Shown: positions 34,980-42,230 of the stretch, in pieces
Numbering within the stretch: position 1 is the stretch's first letter
How the letters are laid out: each line of letters begins with the position of its first letter
Source: Salegentibacter sp. Hel_I_6
GTDB lineage: Bacteria; Bacteroidota; Bacteroidia; Flavobacteriales; Flavobacteriaceae
DNA length: 64,000 nucleotides
Direction: 5' to 3'
Assembly: GCF_000745315.1 (NCBI RefSeq)
Contig: NZ_JQNQ01000001.1
Location: 3,410,001 to 3,474,000 of the forward strand
Notes under the pieces: model-generated
The model's input: the letters and a program-made list of their open reading frames with translations, nothing else
Told to the model about the DNA's origin: nothing
Databases searched by the model: none
Translations under genes and position numbers: made by a program

Positions 34980-36164
34980 ATGAAGAAATTTGAATCCAAA
35001 CTCTATCAGGTTTCCGAGCAGAAGAAAAAAACGATCTATGATGCCGTGGAGGAGTATGTTTCTGATAAATATGATATCAGGTTTAACGAAATATCTCACG
35101 AGTTTCAGATCCGGATTAAGGAGTCAAATACTTGGGAAGATTTTGAAGTGAATTCTCTACTTATAGAATTAGCGAAATCGAATATAGAGATTAATCCGGG
35201 CAAATTGGACATCTATTTACGGTCTAACCTAATTCCGAGATTTAACCCGATTGCGGAATACTTTGATAAGCTTCCAAAATGGGTGGGTGGAGATCATATA
35301 AGAACACTCGCTTCATATCTTCCCGCTAAAGAACCTGAGCAGTTTCTTTATCATTTTAGAAAATGGCTGGTTAGAACAGTTAAGGGTGCATTGGATGAAC
35401 ATTACTTCAATAAGCAATGTTTGGTGTTGGTTCATTCAGAACAGAATTCAGGAAAGTCTACCTGGTGCAGGTTTCTCTGTCCACCGGCTTTATCAAAGTA
35501 CTTTGCTGAAGATATGACCACCGATAAAGACGCCAGGATCCAACTTACCAGGAATTTCATCATCAATTTAGATGAATTATCTGTGCTGGCCAGAAAAGAA
35601 ATAAATGCGCTTAAAGCTTATTTCTCTAAAACGATGATCAATGAAAGGCTGCCTTATGATCGCAAAAACTCAAACCTGCTAAGGACCTGCAGTTTTATTG
35701 GATCTACCAACAGGGCAAGCTTTCTTAATGATGAAACCGGTTCTGTGCGTTGGCTATGTTTTGAGCTAAATGGTAAAATTGATTTTGCTTACTCCAGGGA
35801 AGTAGATATAAACAAAGTATGGGCTCAGGCCTATTACCTGGCCTATGTGGATGAACAATTTAACCCGGAATTGACCCTGGAGGATATTGTTGCAAATGAA
35901 GAAAGGAACAAGACTTACCGGGAAGCCAGTATGGAAGAAGAACTGCTCTGTAAGTACTATCTCAAGAGCTTAGATCCAGCCGACTTTAAAACGGCATCAG
36001 ATATAGTGTTACAGCTCAATTGTATCAATCCGAGACTGAATATGTATTACATGGGAAGAGCTTTAAAAGCTCAGAATTATGAGAGAGTAAAAGAGCACCA
36101 GAGCGGGGTATATGGCTACCTGGTGAAACAGCGGTTCAAAACCTCTCCTTTAGAAGTTTTATAA
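34980..36164 (+). CDS. VapE-like P-loop protein of mobile elements
   Basis: A 394-residue protein of the virulence-associated E (PF05272-like) family, a superfamily 3 helicase-related ATPase found with primases in phages and islands. Walker A is SEQNSGKST (153-161). Further motifs are FIINLDELSVLARKEINALK (Walker B region) and SFIGSTNRASFLNDETGSVRW (sensor region). It probably takes part in replication of the excised element together with the TOPRIM protein encoded next. The start is 11 bases after the HTH gene. Confidence 0.85.
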   Translation: MKKFESKLYQVSEQKKKTIYDAVEEYVSDKYDIRFNEISHEFQIRIKESNTWEDFEVNSLLIELAKSNIEINPGKLDIYLRSNLIPRFNPIAEYFDKLPKWVGGDHIRTLASYLPAKEPEQFLYHFRKWLVRTVKGALDEHYFNKQCLVLVHSEQNSGKSTWCRFLCPPALSKYFAEDMTTDKDARIQLTRNFIINLDELSVLARKEINALKAYFSKTMINERLPYDRKNSNLLRTCSFIGSTNRASFLNDETGSVRWLCFELNGKIDFAYSREVDINKVWAQAYYLAYVDEQFNPELTLEDIVANEERNKTYREASMEEELLCKYYLKSLDPADFKTASDIVLQLNCINPRLNMYYMGRALKAQNYERVKEHQSGVYGYLVKQRFKTSPLEVL

Positions 36165-36345
36165 AATCTATTTACCCTAATTACCCAAACCTTGGAAAGG
36201 GCTGTTAACAAAGGGGGTTTCACTGGGTAAATAGAATTTAAATCTATTTACCATAATTACCTTTTTTGGTAGATAGGGTAGATAGGAAAAACAGCCAAAA
36301 ATGAATTAAAACCCAGTGTTTACAAGCCTTGGGTAAATAGGTAAC
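36164..36345. repeat. Iteron-like cluster of CTATTTACC motifs
   Basis: The nonamer CTATTTACC occurs at 36168 and 36243, and in reverse (GGTAAATAG) at 36226, 36332 and, beyond the next gene, 37239. Two variants GGTAGATAG lie at 36268 and 36277. The first two are inside a 22-bp direct repeat with one mismatch (36164-36185 and 36240-36261). The region sits between VapE-like and primase-like genes, which fits a replication origin of the element. Confidence 0.6.
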
Positions 36346-36359
36346 TTAAAAATTTAAAA

Positions 36360-37229
36360 ATGAACTTAAATAACTTATCGTGTAAAAGTGCCCGTAATAT
36401 TTGCATCGTAAAAACGCTTGCAAAATTAGGGCACTTTCCCACCAGAAAATCGGAAAAAGAAGCTTGGTTTCTGAGTCCCCTGCGGTCAGAAACCCAAGCC
36501 TCTTTTAGCGTCTCTTTAATTAAAAACTTATGGTTTGACTTCGGACTGGGAATAGGAGGGAATACCATAGATCTAATAATGCTTGTAAAATCCTGGTCTG
36601 TAAGGGAAGCCCTGGAATTTCTAAAGAACGATATAGGATATCTTTCTTTTAGCCCGCCGGATATTGGACATCTTACTAAGGAATCAGAAATTAGTATCCT
36701 GGACGTTCAAATTATTCACCTGAAAGCATTAATTGATTACCTGGACTCACGCAATATACCTTATGAGATTGGTAGAAAATACTGCAGGCAGGTTTGGTAT
36801 CGCTGTAAAGGAAAACGGTTTTTTGCACTTGGCCTTGAAAATTATAAAAGAGGCTGGGAACTTAGAAATAAATACTTCAAAACTTCCAGTAGTCCTAAGA
36901 CCTTTTCTTTTTTTGAAAGAGAATCCAAACAGTTAATCATCACAGAAGGGATGTTTGATTTTCTTTCCCTGGCTACCATCGATGAAGACTTAGTACAAAA
37001 CTCAGACTGCATCATTTTAAATTCCCTGGCTTTTTTGGAAAGGATAAAAATGCTCATTCCGAAATATGAGAAGGCTCTGATTTATCTGGACAATGACCCG
37101 GCAGGTAAAAAAGCCGCTAGTTTGCTTTTAGATCAGTTTGATAATGTGACTGATTGCAGCAACTCTTACTCTGACTATGTAGATCTGAATGAAAAATTGA
37201 AAGCTGAGAAATCATTGACTTTAAAATAA
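36360..37229 (+). CDS. Primase-like TOPRIM protein
   Basis: A 289-residue protein. The N-terminal part (FLSPLRSETQASFSVSLIKNLWFDFG, then GGNTIDLIMLV) is the CHC2-like primase domain, without recognisable zinc cysteines. The C-terminal half is a TOPRIM domain: IITEGMFDFL with Glu196, and LIYLDNDPAGKKAA with Asp244 and Asp246. It should prime DNA synthesis on the excised or transferred element. It follows the repeat cluster directly. Confidence 0.83.
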   Translation: MNLNNLSCKSARNICIVKTLAKLGHFPTRKSEKEAWFLSPLRSETQASFSVSLIKNLWFDFGLGIGGNTIDLIMLVKSWSVREALEFLKNDIGYLSFSPPDIGHLTKESEISILDVQIIHLKALIDYLDSRNIPYEIGRKYCRQVWYRCKGKRFFALGLENYKRGWELRNKYFKTSSSPKTFSFFERESKQLIITEGMFDFLSLATIDEDLVQNSDCIILNSLAFLERIKMLIPKYEKALIYLDNDPAGKKAASLLLDQFDNVTDCSNSYSDYVDLNEKLKAEKSLTLK

Positions 37230-37281
37230 TGATGCTTTGGTAAATAGGGAACCCCTATCGGAGAATTTCAGTTGAAAGGGA

Positions 37282-37318
37282 AAAGCAAGATGTGTCATTG
37301 TAATGACAATCTTGCTTT
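37282..37318 (+). other. Candidate oriT hairpin
   Basis: AAAGCAAGAT and ATCTTGCTTT pair over 10 bp, then TGTCATT/AATGACA over 7 bp, with one bulged G and a 2-base turn. It lies 36 bases upstream of mobC, the usual place for the transfer origin recognised by MobC and the relaxase. The nick site is not identified. A rho-independent terminator is unlikely since no T run follows. Confidence 0.55.
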
Positions 37319-37354
37319 GCGCCCGATGGTTGCAAAGATTTTAAAAAGAAAAAA

Positions 37355-37651
37355 ATGAAAAGGGAATACATCCAGGTTCGATGCTCAATCTACGAGAAGA
37401 AGCTGCTCCAAAGAAGAGCGGCCAGGGCAGGAATTTCCCTTTCTGAATATATAAGAGCCACAGCCTTTGATAAAAATATTGTAGAACGGATAACCCCGGA
37501 ACAATTGGAGACTTATAAGATGCTGGTACAGTACAAGAACAATTTTGCCCGCATTGGAAATATGTTTAGAAAGCGGGATCCAAAGCTGGCCAGAGAAGTG
37601 GAAGACCTGGCTAAAGAAATCAGGACCCACTTAAAAAACTTTAAAAAATGA
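37355..37651 (+). CDS. mobC: MobC-like relaxosome protein
   Basis: A 98-residue ribbon-helix-helix-type protein: YIQVRCSIYEKKLLQRRAAR and AGISLSEYIRATAFDK form the DNA-binding part; a helical tail follows (YKNNFARIGNMFRKRD). This is the usual MobC pattern of Bacteroidota mobilisable elements, which bends oriT and assists the relaxase. Its stop codon overlaps the start of the relaxase gene by four bases (ATGA). Confidence 0.88.
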   Translation: MKREYIQVRCSIYEKKLLQRRAARAGISLSEYIRATAFDKNIVERITPEQLETYKMLVQYKNNFARIGNMFRKRDPKLAREVEDLAKEIRTHLKNFKK

Positions 37652-38520
37652 TAGGGAAAGGACATAGCGTTTCAGGCACCAGGGTTTCCATATCCTATGG
37701 CTGGAACCAGGAAAAAGAAGCTGAAGTCGTCTTAAAAGAACACGTAGCCGGGGATACTCCCGCTGAGATAGCCGAAGAGTTTAGGATTATTCAATCGCAA
37801 AATGAACGCTGTATTAATAATACCCTAAGTTTTATCGTCAGCCCGACGATCGAGGATGGACAGGATCTGAGTAAAACAGATCTGGAAGAGATTGCCAGGA
37901 AGTTTTTAAAGGAAATGAACCTGCAAAACAATCAATCTATTGGCTTTGTACACCGGGACAAAGCGCATACCCACGTTCATATCTATACCAACCGCATTGG
38001 CTTTGATGGAAAAGCCTACAATGACAGCTTTATCGGAAAACGAAGCCAGATAGCGGCAGATAATGTTGCAAAAGAATTAGGGCTGACCAGGGTTCGGGAA
38101 GTTCAGCAGGAAAGACTTAATGAGTTAAAGGGGCTGCGACAAGAAATCAAAAATATACATGACCGGGTACTTCAGTCGAGGCCAAAATCCCTGGATGACT
38201 ATATAAGCAAAATGAAAGCTCAGAAGGTGGAAGTGATTCCCACCATCAATAAAGCCAATCAACTACAGGGGTTTCGGGTGGAATACAAAGGAGTAAATCT
38301 AAAAGCCAGTGAAGTGGACCGATCAATGAGCGGGAATAGGTTGATCCCAACAATCTCGCAAAACCAGGGTTTAAGAAAGCTTATGGAAGCACCAAAAGAC
38401 CTGCAAGTTTTAAATAAAACGGTACAATTAAGCGGTAACCTGTCCACCAAAATAGCTAAAGAGATTTTAAAAGGAATAGTAAAAACAGTAAGAGATACCG
38501 GTATAGGTATGGGATATTAA
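37648..38520 (+). CDS. mobA: Relaxase/mobilisation nuclease
   Basis: A 290-residue relaxase. The three-histidine metal motif is H107, H109 and H111 in HTHVHIYTNRI, and a candidate Tyr nucleophile lies at Tyr17 in VSISYGWN. The N-terminal nuclease fold extends to about residue 175, the rest is helical. It should nick at oriT and lead the strand into a recipient. No coupling protein or type IV secretion genes are nearby, so the element is mobilisable rather than self-transmissible. Confidence 0.88.
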   Translation: MIGKGHSVSGTRVSISYGWNQEKEAEVVLKEHVAGDTPAEIAEEFRIIQSQNERCINNTLSFIVSPTIEDGQDLSKTDLEEIARKFLKEMNLQNNQSIGFVHRDKAHTHVHIYTNRIGFDGKAYNDSFIGKRSQIAADNVAKELGLTRVREVQQERLNELKGLRQEIKNIHDRVLQSRPKSLDDYISKMKAQKVEVIPTINKANQLQGFRVEYKGVNLKASEVDRSMSGNRLIPTISQNQGLRKLMEAPKDLQVLNKTVQLSGNLSTKIAKEILKGIVKTVRDTGIGMGY

Positions 38521-38528
38521 AATTTTGA

Positions 38529-38990
38529 GTGATGAAAAAACTAGATGAAATTATGGAACTGATGGCCGATGAAATGAAGGATTTCAAAACTGCTGTGCTG
38601 GAGCTTCAAAAGCTCTCGGAACAGTTAGAAAAGATGAGCATCCCCATTAGTACGGAAGCATTGGAAAAGAACCTGAACACATTCCTGCAAAAACAGGAAG
38701 TAGAAAAGGGAAAAACGGATGAAATCCTAAAAGAGATAGACCGGAAATTAAAGCGCGCCAGGATCATACCCAATTATCTGCTGATTCTTTTCGGAATATC
38801 GGGAATTATTGCTTTAGGCTTCGTGGGGTATTTTGGTTATACCTCCAAAGAAAAGGTAGAAGACAATTTTGAAGTTTACCGAACGATTATGGAATCACAG
38901 AATAAATCTTACCAAGATTATTTTGCAGCATATCCGGAAATCCAGGAGGCATACTGCGAGTGGCTACAGGGTGGATACCAGGGTTTGTAA
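38529..38990 (+). CDS. Coiled-coil membrane protein of the mobilisation operon
   Basis: A 153-residue protein with an N-terminal coiled coil (about 1-80: MDELMADEM..., FLQKQEVEKGK), one transmembrane helix (about 81-103: NYLLILFGISGIIALGFVGYFGY) and a short tail. It follows mobA after 8 bases. Similar proteins close many Bacteroidota mob operons and may link the relaxosome to the membrane; this is inference. Confidence 0.75.
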   Translation: MMKKLDEIMELMADEMKDFKTAVLELQKLSEQLEKMSIPISTEALEKNLNTFLQKQEVEKGKTDEILKEIDRKLKRARIIPNYLLILFGISGIIALGFVGYFGYTSKEKVEDNFEVYRTIMESQNKSYQDYFAAYPEIQEAYCEWLQGGYQGL

Positions 38991-39465
38991 TGACAAATGC
39001 CCTGGTGCAAAAATTAGTAAAATTGCGGCAAATGCCCTGTAACACCCAGTAAAACCGTTGAAATTTGCGGCAAAAATTTAGTAAAGTTTAGTGCAATTTT
39101 TTAAATAGTTGGTGCAAAGCGAGGAGATTACCAGTAAATGGCTTGAAAGACCCTGAAAACAGGCAGAAATTTACTGGTTTTATAAAATTAAATAGATTGC
39201 GCCCTCTGCTGTTTTTACTTTACGCTTAACTTCCCGTACGCTATAAAAACAGCAGAGGATCCAGCGCAGATTATGGTAGATTATGGGGCAGGGTATTTCG
39301 AATAAACTAGTTTTAGGAACTTCCAAATCTGATTGGTTGTTATAAAGGTTTTTGCTAAAAAAGTAGTATTTTAGAAACTCTAGGAAAATAGTTAAACTAT
39401 TGATTTTTAAATTTATATCGCCAATTATAGCTACATACAGCAATTCTTATTAAAACATTAAGAAA
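38991..39465. other. Gene-free repeat-rich region after the mob operon
   Basis: About 475 bases without a credible gene. It holds the direct repeats CAAATGCCCTG (38994, 39029) and TTGCGGCAAA (39023, 39065), the inverted repeat ACCAGTAAAT/ATTTACTGGT (39130-39139 and 39169-39178) and the long inverted repeat listed separately (39203-39258). The overall structure resembles an origin or an element end. Confidence 0.45.
39203..39258. repeat. Perfect 15-bp inverted repeat
   Basis: CCTCTGCTGTTTTTA (39203-39217) and TAAAAACAGCAGAGG (39244-39258) flank 26 bases. It is the longest perfect inverted repeat in the non-coding part of the element. It could be a second transfer origin, a replication start or the right end of the mobilisation module. 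Confidence 0.6.
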
Positions 39466-39954
39466 ATGAAAAAAATAAGACTGTTAATTTTTTTAATTTC
39501 AAGTATCATTTTAAGTAGCTGTGCTCCATTACAACCCGTGACATCAATTAAAAATAAATCCATTAGTGCTTACAAGTACATTTTTATTTCTCAAACAAGT
39601 AGCTTGACTTCAAGCTCCGGCGCATCAGTCAATGGTCAATATTATTCAACAAGCAAAAGCGTAAATCCAAGGGATGTTATTTCGGGGATATTAGTTAAAG
39701 ATGGATTTATTTTAATCCCAGAATTAAAAAGTGAGTTGGCTAATGAAACTTTAATAGTTAACTATGGTGAAAGTGGTAGAAGGAATACAGGCCTAGGTAG
39801 CTACACAATAGAGGTTACAATTCAATTTATTTCATCGGATTCTAATGTCTTAATTTCATCCTGTACTGCTGAAGGCCGTGGGGAGACAGAAGCGGATGAT
39901 ATTCGAATAGCAATAACACGCTGTTTAAATAATTTATTATCTGAAGAAAGTTGA
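39466..39954 (+). CDS. Lipoprotein of unknown function
   Basis: A 162-residue protein with a lipoprotein signal (MKKIRLLIFLISSIILSSCA; lipobox LSSC). The rest is Ser/Thr-rich near residues 45-65 and ends in a conserved-looking ADDIRIAITRCLNNLL. I recognise no family. It stands alone between the mobilisation region and the SRAP gene. Confidence 0.7.
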   Translation: MKKIRLLIFLISSIILSSCAPLQPVTSIKNKSISAYKYIFISQTSSLTSSSGASVNGQYYSTSKSVNPRDVISGILVKDGFILIPELKSELANETLIVNYGESGRRNTGLGSYTIEVTIQFISSDSNVLISSCTAEGRGETEADDIRIAITRCLNNLLSEES

Positions 39955-39966
39955 ATAACCAATTGT

Positions 39967-40587
39967 TTACTCAACCGCAGTTGCAATTAAAGGTACTTCA
40001 TAAGGAAATGCGAAGTTTGATTGATCGGTGCCATTGAGCCAGGATTGATGATCCTGTTTTTTTAATACTACCGGCATTCTTTTTTTGTTGTTGTGGATTT
40101 CTGCCATTAATTCATTTGCTTCGGTGGTTACGATAGAATAAGTGTTTAAGGTTTTATCGGTTTCGGGATTATTCCAGGTAGAATAAATTCCGGCAAAGGC
40201 AAAAATCTCCTGATCTGTTGGAGTAATTAAATATTTCTGTTTTTCTTTTCCTTCAGGATCTTTCCATTGCCATTCGTAGTAACCATCAGCTATAATAAGA
40301 CAACGTTTTTTTACTGAATTGCGAAAAGAAGGTTTTTCGGCTATGGTTTCAATTTTAGCATTTAGGGTCATTTTTTTGATTTTATCATCTTTTGCCCAAA
40401 ATGGAATTAATCCCCAATTAAACATTTGAATTTCACCTTGATTTTCATCGGAAATTACCGGCGTTTTTGAAAAAGTAAAAGCATTGATTTCCAGTTGTGG
40501 CTTATATGCATCTGGGTCAATAAATCGAGCTTCAAGGCTACGCTCTATTTCGCTTAGCTTTGAATTTAATTTGGTACGGTAGCACAT
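39967..40587 (-). CDS. SOS response-associated peptidase (SRAP, YedK/HMCES family)
   Basis: A 206-residue protein that covalently caps abasic sites in single-stranded DNA. Cys2 becomes the active N-terminal residue after Met removal (MCYRTKL). Other conserved parts are MFNWGLIPFWAKD, NAKIETIAEKPSFRNSVKKR, CLIIADGYYEWQW and the C-terminal THEAN-like segment with HNNKKRMPVVL. It may be host or element cargo. Confidence 0.9.
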   Translation of the reverse strand: MCYRTKLNSKLSEIERSLEARFIDPDAYKPQLEINAFTFSKTPVISDENQGEIQMFNWGLIPFWAKDDKIKKMTLNAKIETIAEKPSFRNSVKKRCLIIADGYYEWQWKDPEGKEKQKYLITPTDQEIFAFAGIYSTWNNPETDKTLNTYSIVTTEANELMAEIHNNKKRMPVVLKKQDHQSWLNGTDQSNFAFPYEVPLIATAVE

Positions 40588-40691
40588 TGCGTTAAGTTTG
40601 GTATTCTAATTTACTAAAAGAAATCAACCGGTCCAATGATCAAAAACTACAAAAATAACTTTTGTAAACTGCTTTAGGATTGTGCCATTAA

Positions 40692-41246
40692 TCAGGTGTT
40701 ATGCTTATCATTGTAGAATTCATTAAAAGCTTCCAAAAAATTGATGGTATTTTGCCATTCCCCGGCTTTGAATTTAATATCCAGACCTTGCTTGTTGAGA
40801 ACAAATGGTTTTACCTTCTCCAGTTCATCTTCATACCATTCAATCCAAAACAAGAAAAAGTCTTCTGTACCTAGTTTCTCATTCTTTTTTAGCCATTGCA
40901 TTAATGCCGGGTGGTCATTCCGTACATTTTCCAGGGTGGCAACTTCTTTTGCAAAATATGATTCATATTCGTGTAATTGAATAACTTCATTTAGTGAACT
41001 ATGTAAATCTTTAAATTTGCTTTCAGGTGAGTCCAACACGCAACTACAGGGCAGGTCACCAAAGCAAGAATCATTCATCCAATTTTCCCGGCAATATTGA
41101 GCTAAATCTTCGAAAGTTAAGATCCACCAGGTAATTTTAGGAATATTGTAAAAACCATCCTTTTCCAAATTTTCCAATTCCAGAAGAGCGTCTTTGATTT
41201 CCCGGAAGTAGATTTGTTTTAAAGGATTTTCGGATGATTTTGGCAT
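40692..41246 (-). CDS. Protein of unknown function
   Basis: A 184-residue cytoplasmic protein, acidic and rich in Trp and aromatic residues (ITWWILTFEDLAQYCRENWM, FFLFWIEWYEDELEKV). Three cysteines cluster at CFGDLPCSC. I recognise no domain. It lies 28 bases after the 317-residue HDR-motif gene on the same strand and could belong to that operon. Confidence 0.65.
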   Translation of the reverse strand: MPKSSENPLKQIYFREIKDALLELENLEKDGFYNIPKITWWILTFEDLAQYCRENWMNDSCFGDLPCSCVLDSPESKFKDLHSSLNEVIQLHEYESYFAKEVATLENVRNDHPALMQWLKKNEKLGTEDFFLFWIEWYEDELEKVKPFVLNKQGLDIKFKAGEWQNTINFLEAFNEFYNDKHNT

Positions 41247-41274
41247 TTTGAGGATCTATGATTGTTATAGAAAA

Positions 41275-42228
41275 TTATGAGGGATAAATTTTAAATTTTA
41301 CACTATTCATATTTTCTAATCTCTGCAGATATTCATCATACATACGCTGATGATTCTTTATTCGCTTATAAGTATACTTATCAAATATAGATTCTATAAT
41401 TATCTGTGAATTAGATTTTTTATTCGGAAAAAGGTTAAATCCTTTCCCTGAATCAATGCTCAAAAAATTAGTGAGGAGTACACGGTCGTGAAGATCATAG
41501 GTATCTGTCTTTAAGGAGTTATTAATAATTCTGATCTTCTTTTTGTAGTTCGCTAGCTCTCTATTTAGTTTTTTATAGCGTTTTTTGACAGCTTCAAATA
41601 CATGATTTTCACTATCTGAAATGCCATTTAGTTCTCTAGTAAAAATTTTCACCCCTATGGTCAAATTTTTCCCATTCAGAATGATTTGAAGAAGTGGTAT
41701 TATATTTTTCTCTAGTGCCTGACTTGGTTTATCGGTTAAGATATAATTGTCATTAACCAGGATCTCATTGAAAGGAATTTGATTAAGTGCCTTGAAAACA
41801 TCCCAGTTTTTAAAATCTTCACTCAAGTCAATTTTAAAATGGGCTTTCTCAATAATATCTTCAATTTTATTTTGAAAGTTTCCGGAGGAAAAACAAAGTG
41901 CTCCCTCTGCTTCTGCCTCTTTGTGCCAGGCCTCTTCTTTATCGGTAAAGATCAAGGTTTGTCGGCATCGGGAATTTTTAAAGAAGTGATCCTGGAGAGA
42001 CTTAACCGGGATTGGTGGTGCATAGCTTGCCCGGTAAGCAATAAACGGATTACTGAGTTTGAGTTTTTCCAGTGTTTCAGCATCATTAATTTCAGTATCG
42101 ATAAACCAATCGATTTCGCCATATTCTTTCAAAATACTGGAAACAACCTGTTGCTCTCGTGAAAGTTTCTCTTCATCATATTCAATGAAGAAATTATCCA
42201 AGAATTCTTTTTCGATATATAATTCCAT
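41275..42228 (-). CDS. HDR-motif protein paired with the DUF3696 ATPase (candidate effector)
   Basis: A 317-residue protein not recognised from any named family. The C-terminal part has DLHDRVLLTNF (H247, D248, R249) followed by GKGFNLF (about 261-267). This resembles the HDR...T...GxGxN/L signature of the phospholipase-D-like MIT C-terminal domain, which has been seen in bacterial conflict systems. The N-terminal half contains a possible alpha/beta fold (TLIFTDKEEAW). It starts 2 bases after the ATPase stop codon, so both belong together. I infer a nuclease-like or phosphodiesterase-like effector switched by the ATPase; the activity is unproven. Confidence 0.55.
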   Translation of the reverse strand: MELYIEKEFLDNFFIEYDEEKLSREQQVVSSILKEYGEIDWFIDTEINDAETLEKLKLSNPFIAYRASYAPPIPVKSLQDHFFKNSRCRQTLIFTDKEEAWHKEAEAEGALCFSSGNFQNKIEDIIEKAHFKIDLSEDFKNWDVFKALNQIPFNEILVNDNYILTDKPSQALEKNIIPLLQIILNGKNLTIGVKIFTRELNGISDSENHVFEAVKKRYKKLNRELANYKKKIRIINNSLKTDTYDLHDRVLLTNFLSIDSGKGFNLFPNKKSNSQIIIESIFDKYTYKRIKNHQRMYDEYLQRLENMNSVKFKIYPS

Positions 42229-42230
42229 CG

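Noticed and set aside
37282..37318. Rho-independent terminator of the primase gene
   Set aside because: The hairpin is followed by GCGCCCGATG rather than a T run; the position before mobC favours oriT.
39328..39340. TCTGATTGGT after the mob operon as a second att copy
   Set aside because: It needs a one-base gap to align to the mnmE end and lacks the following AAATAA, so it is no better than chance.
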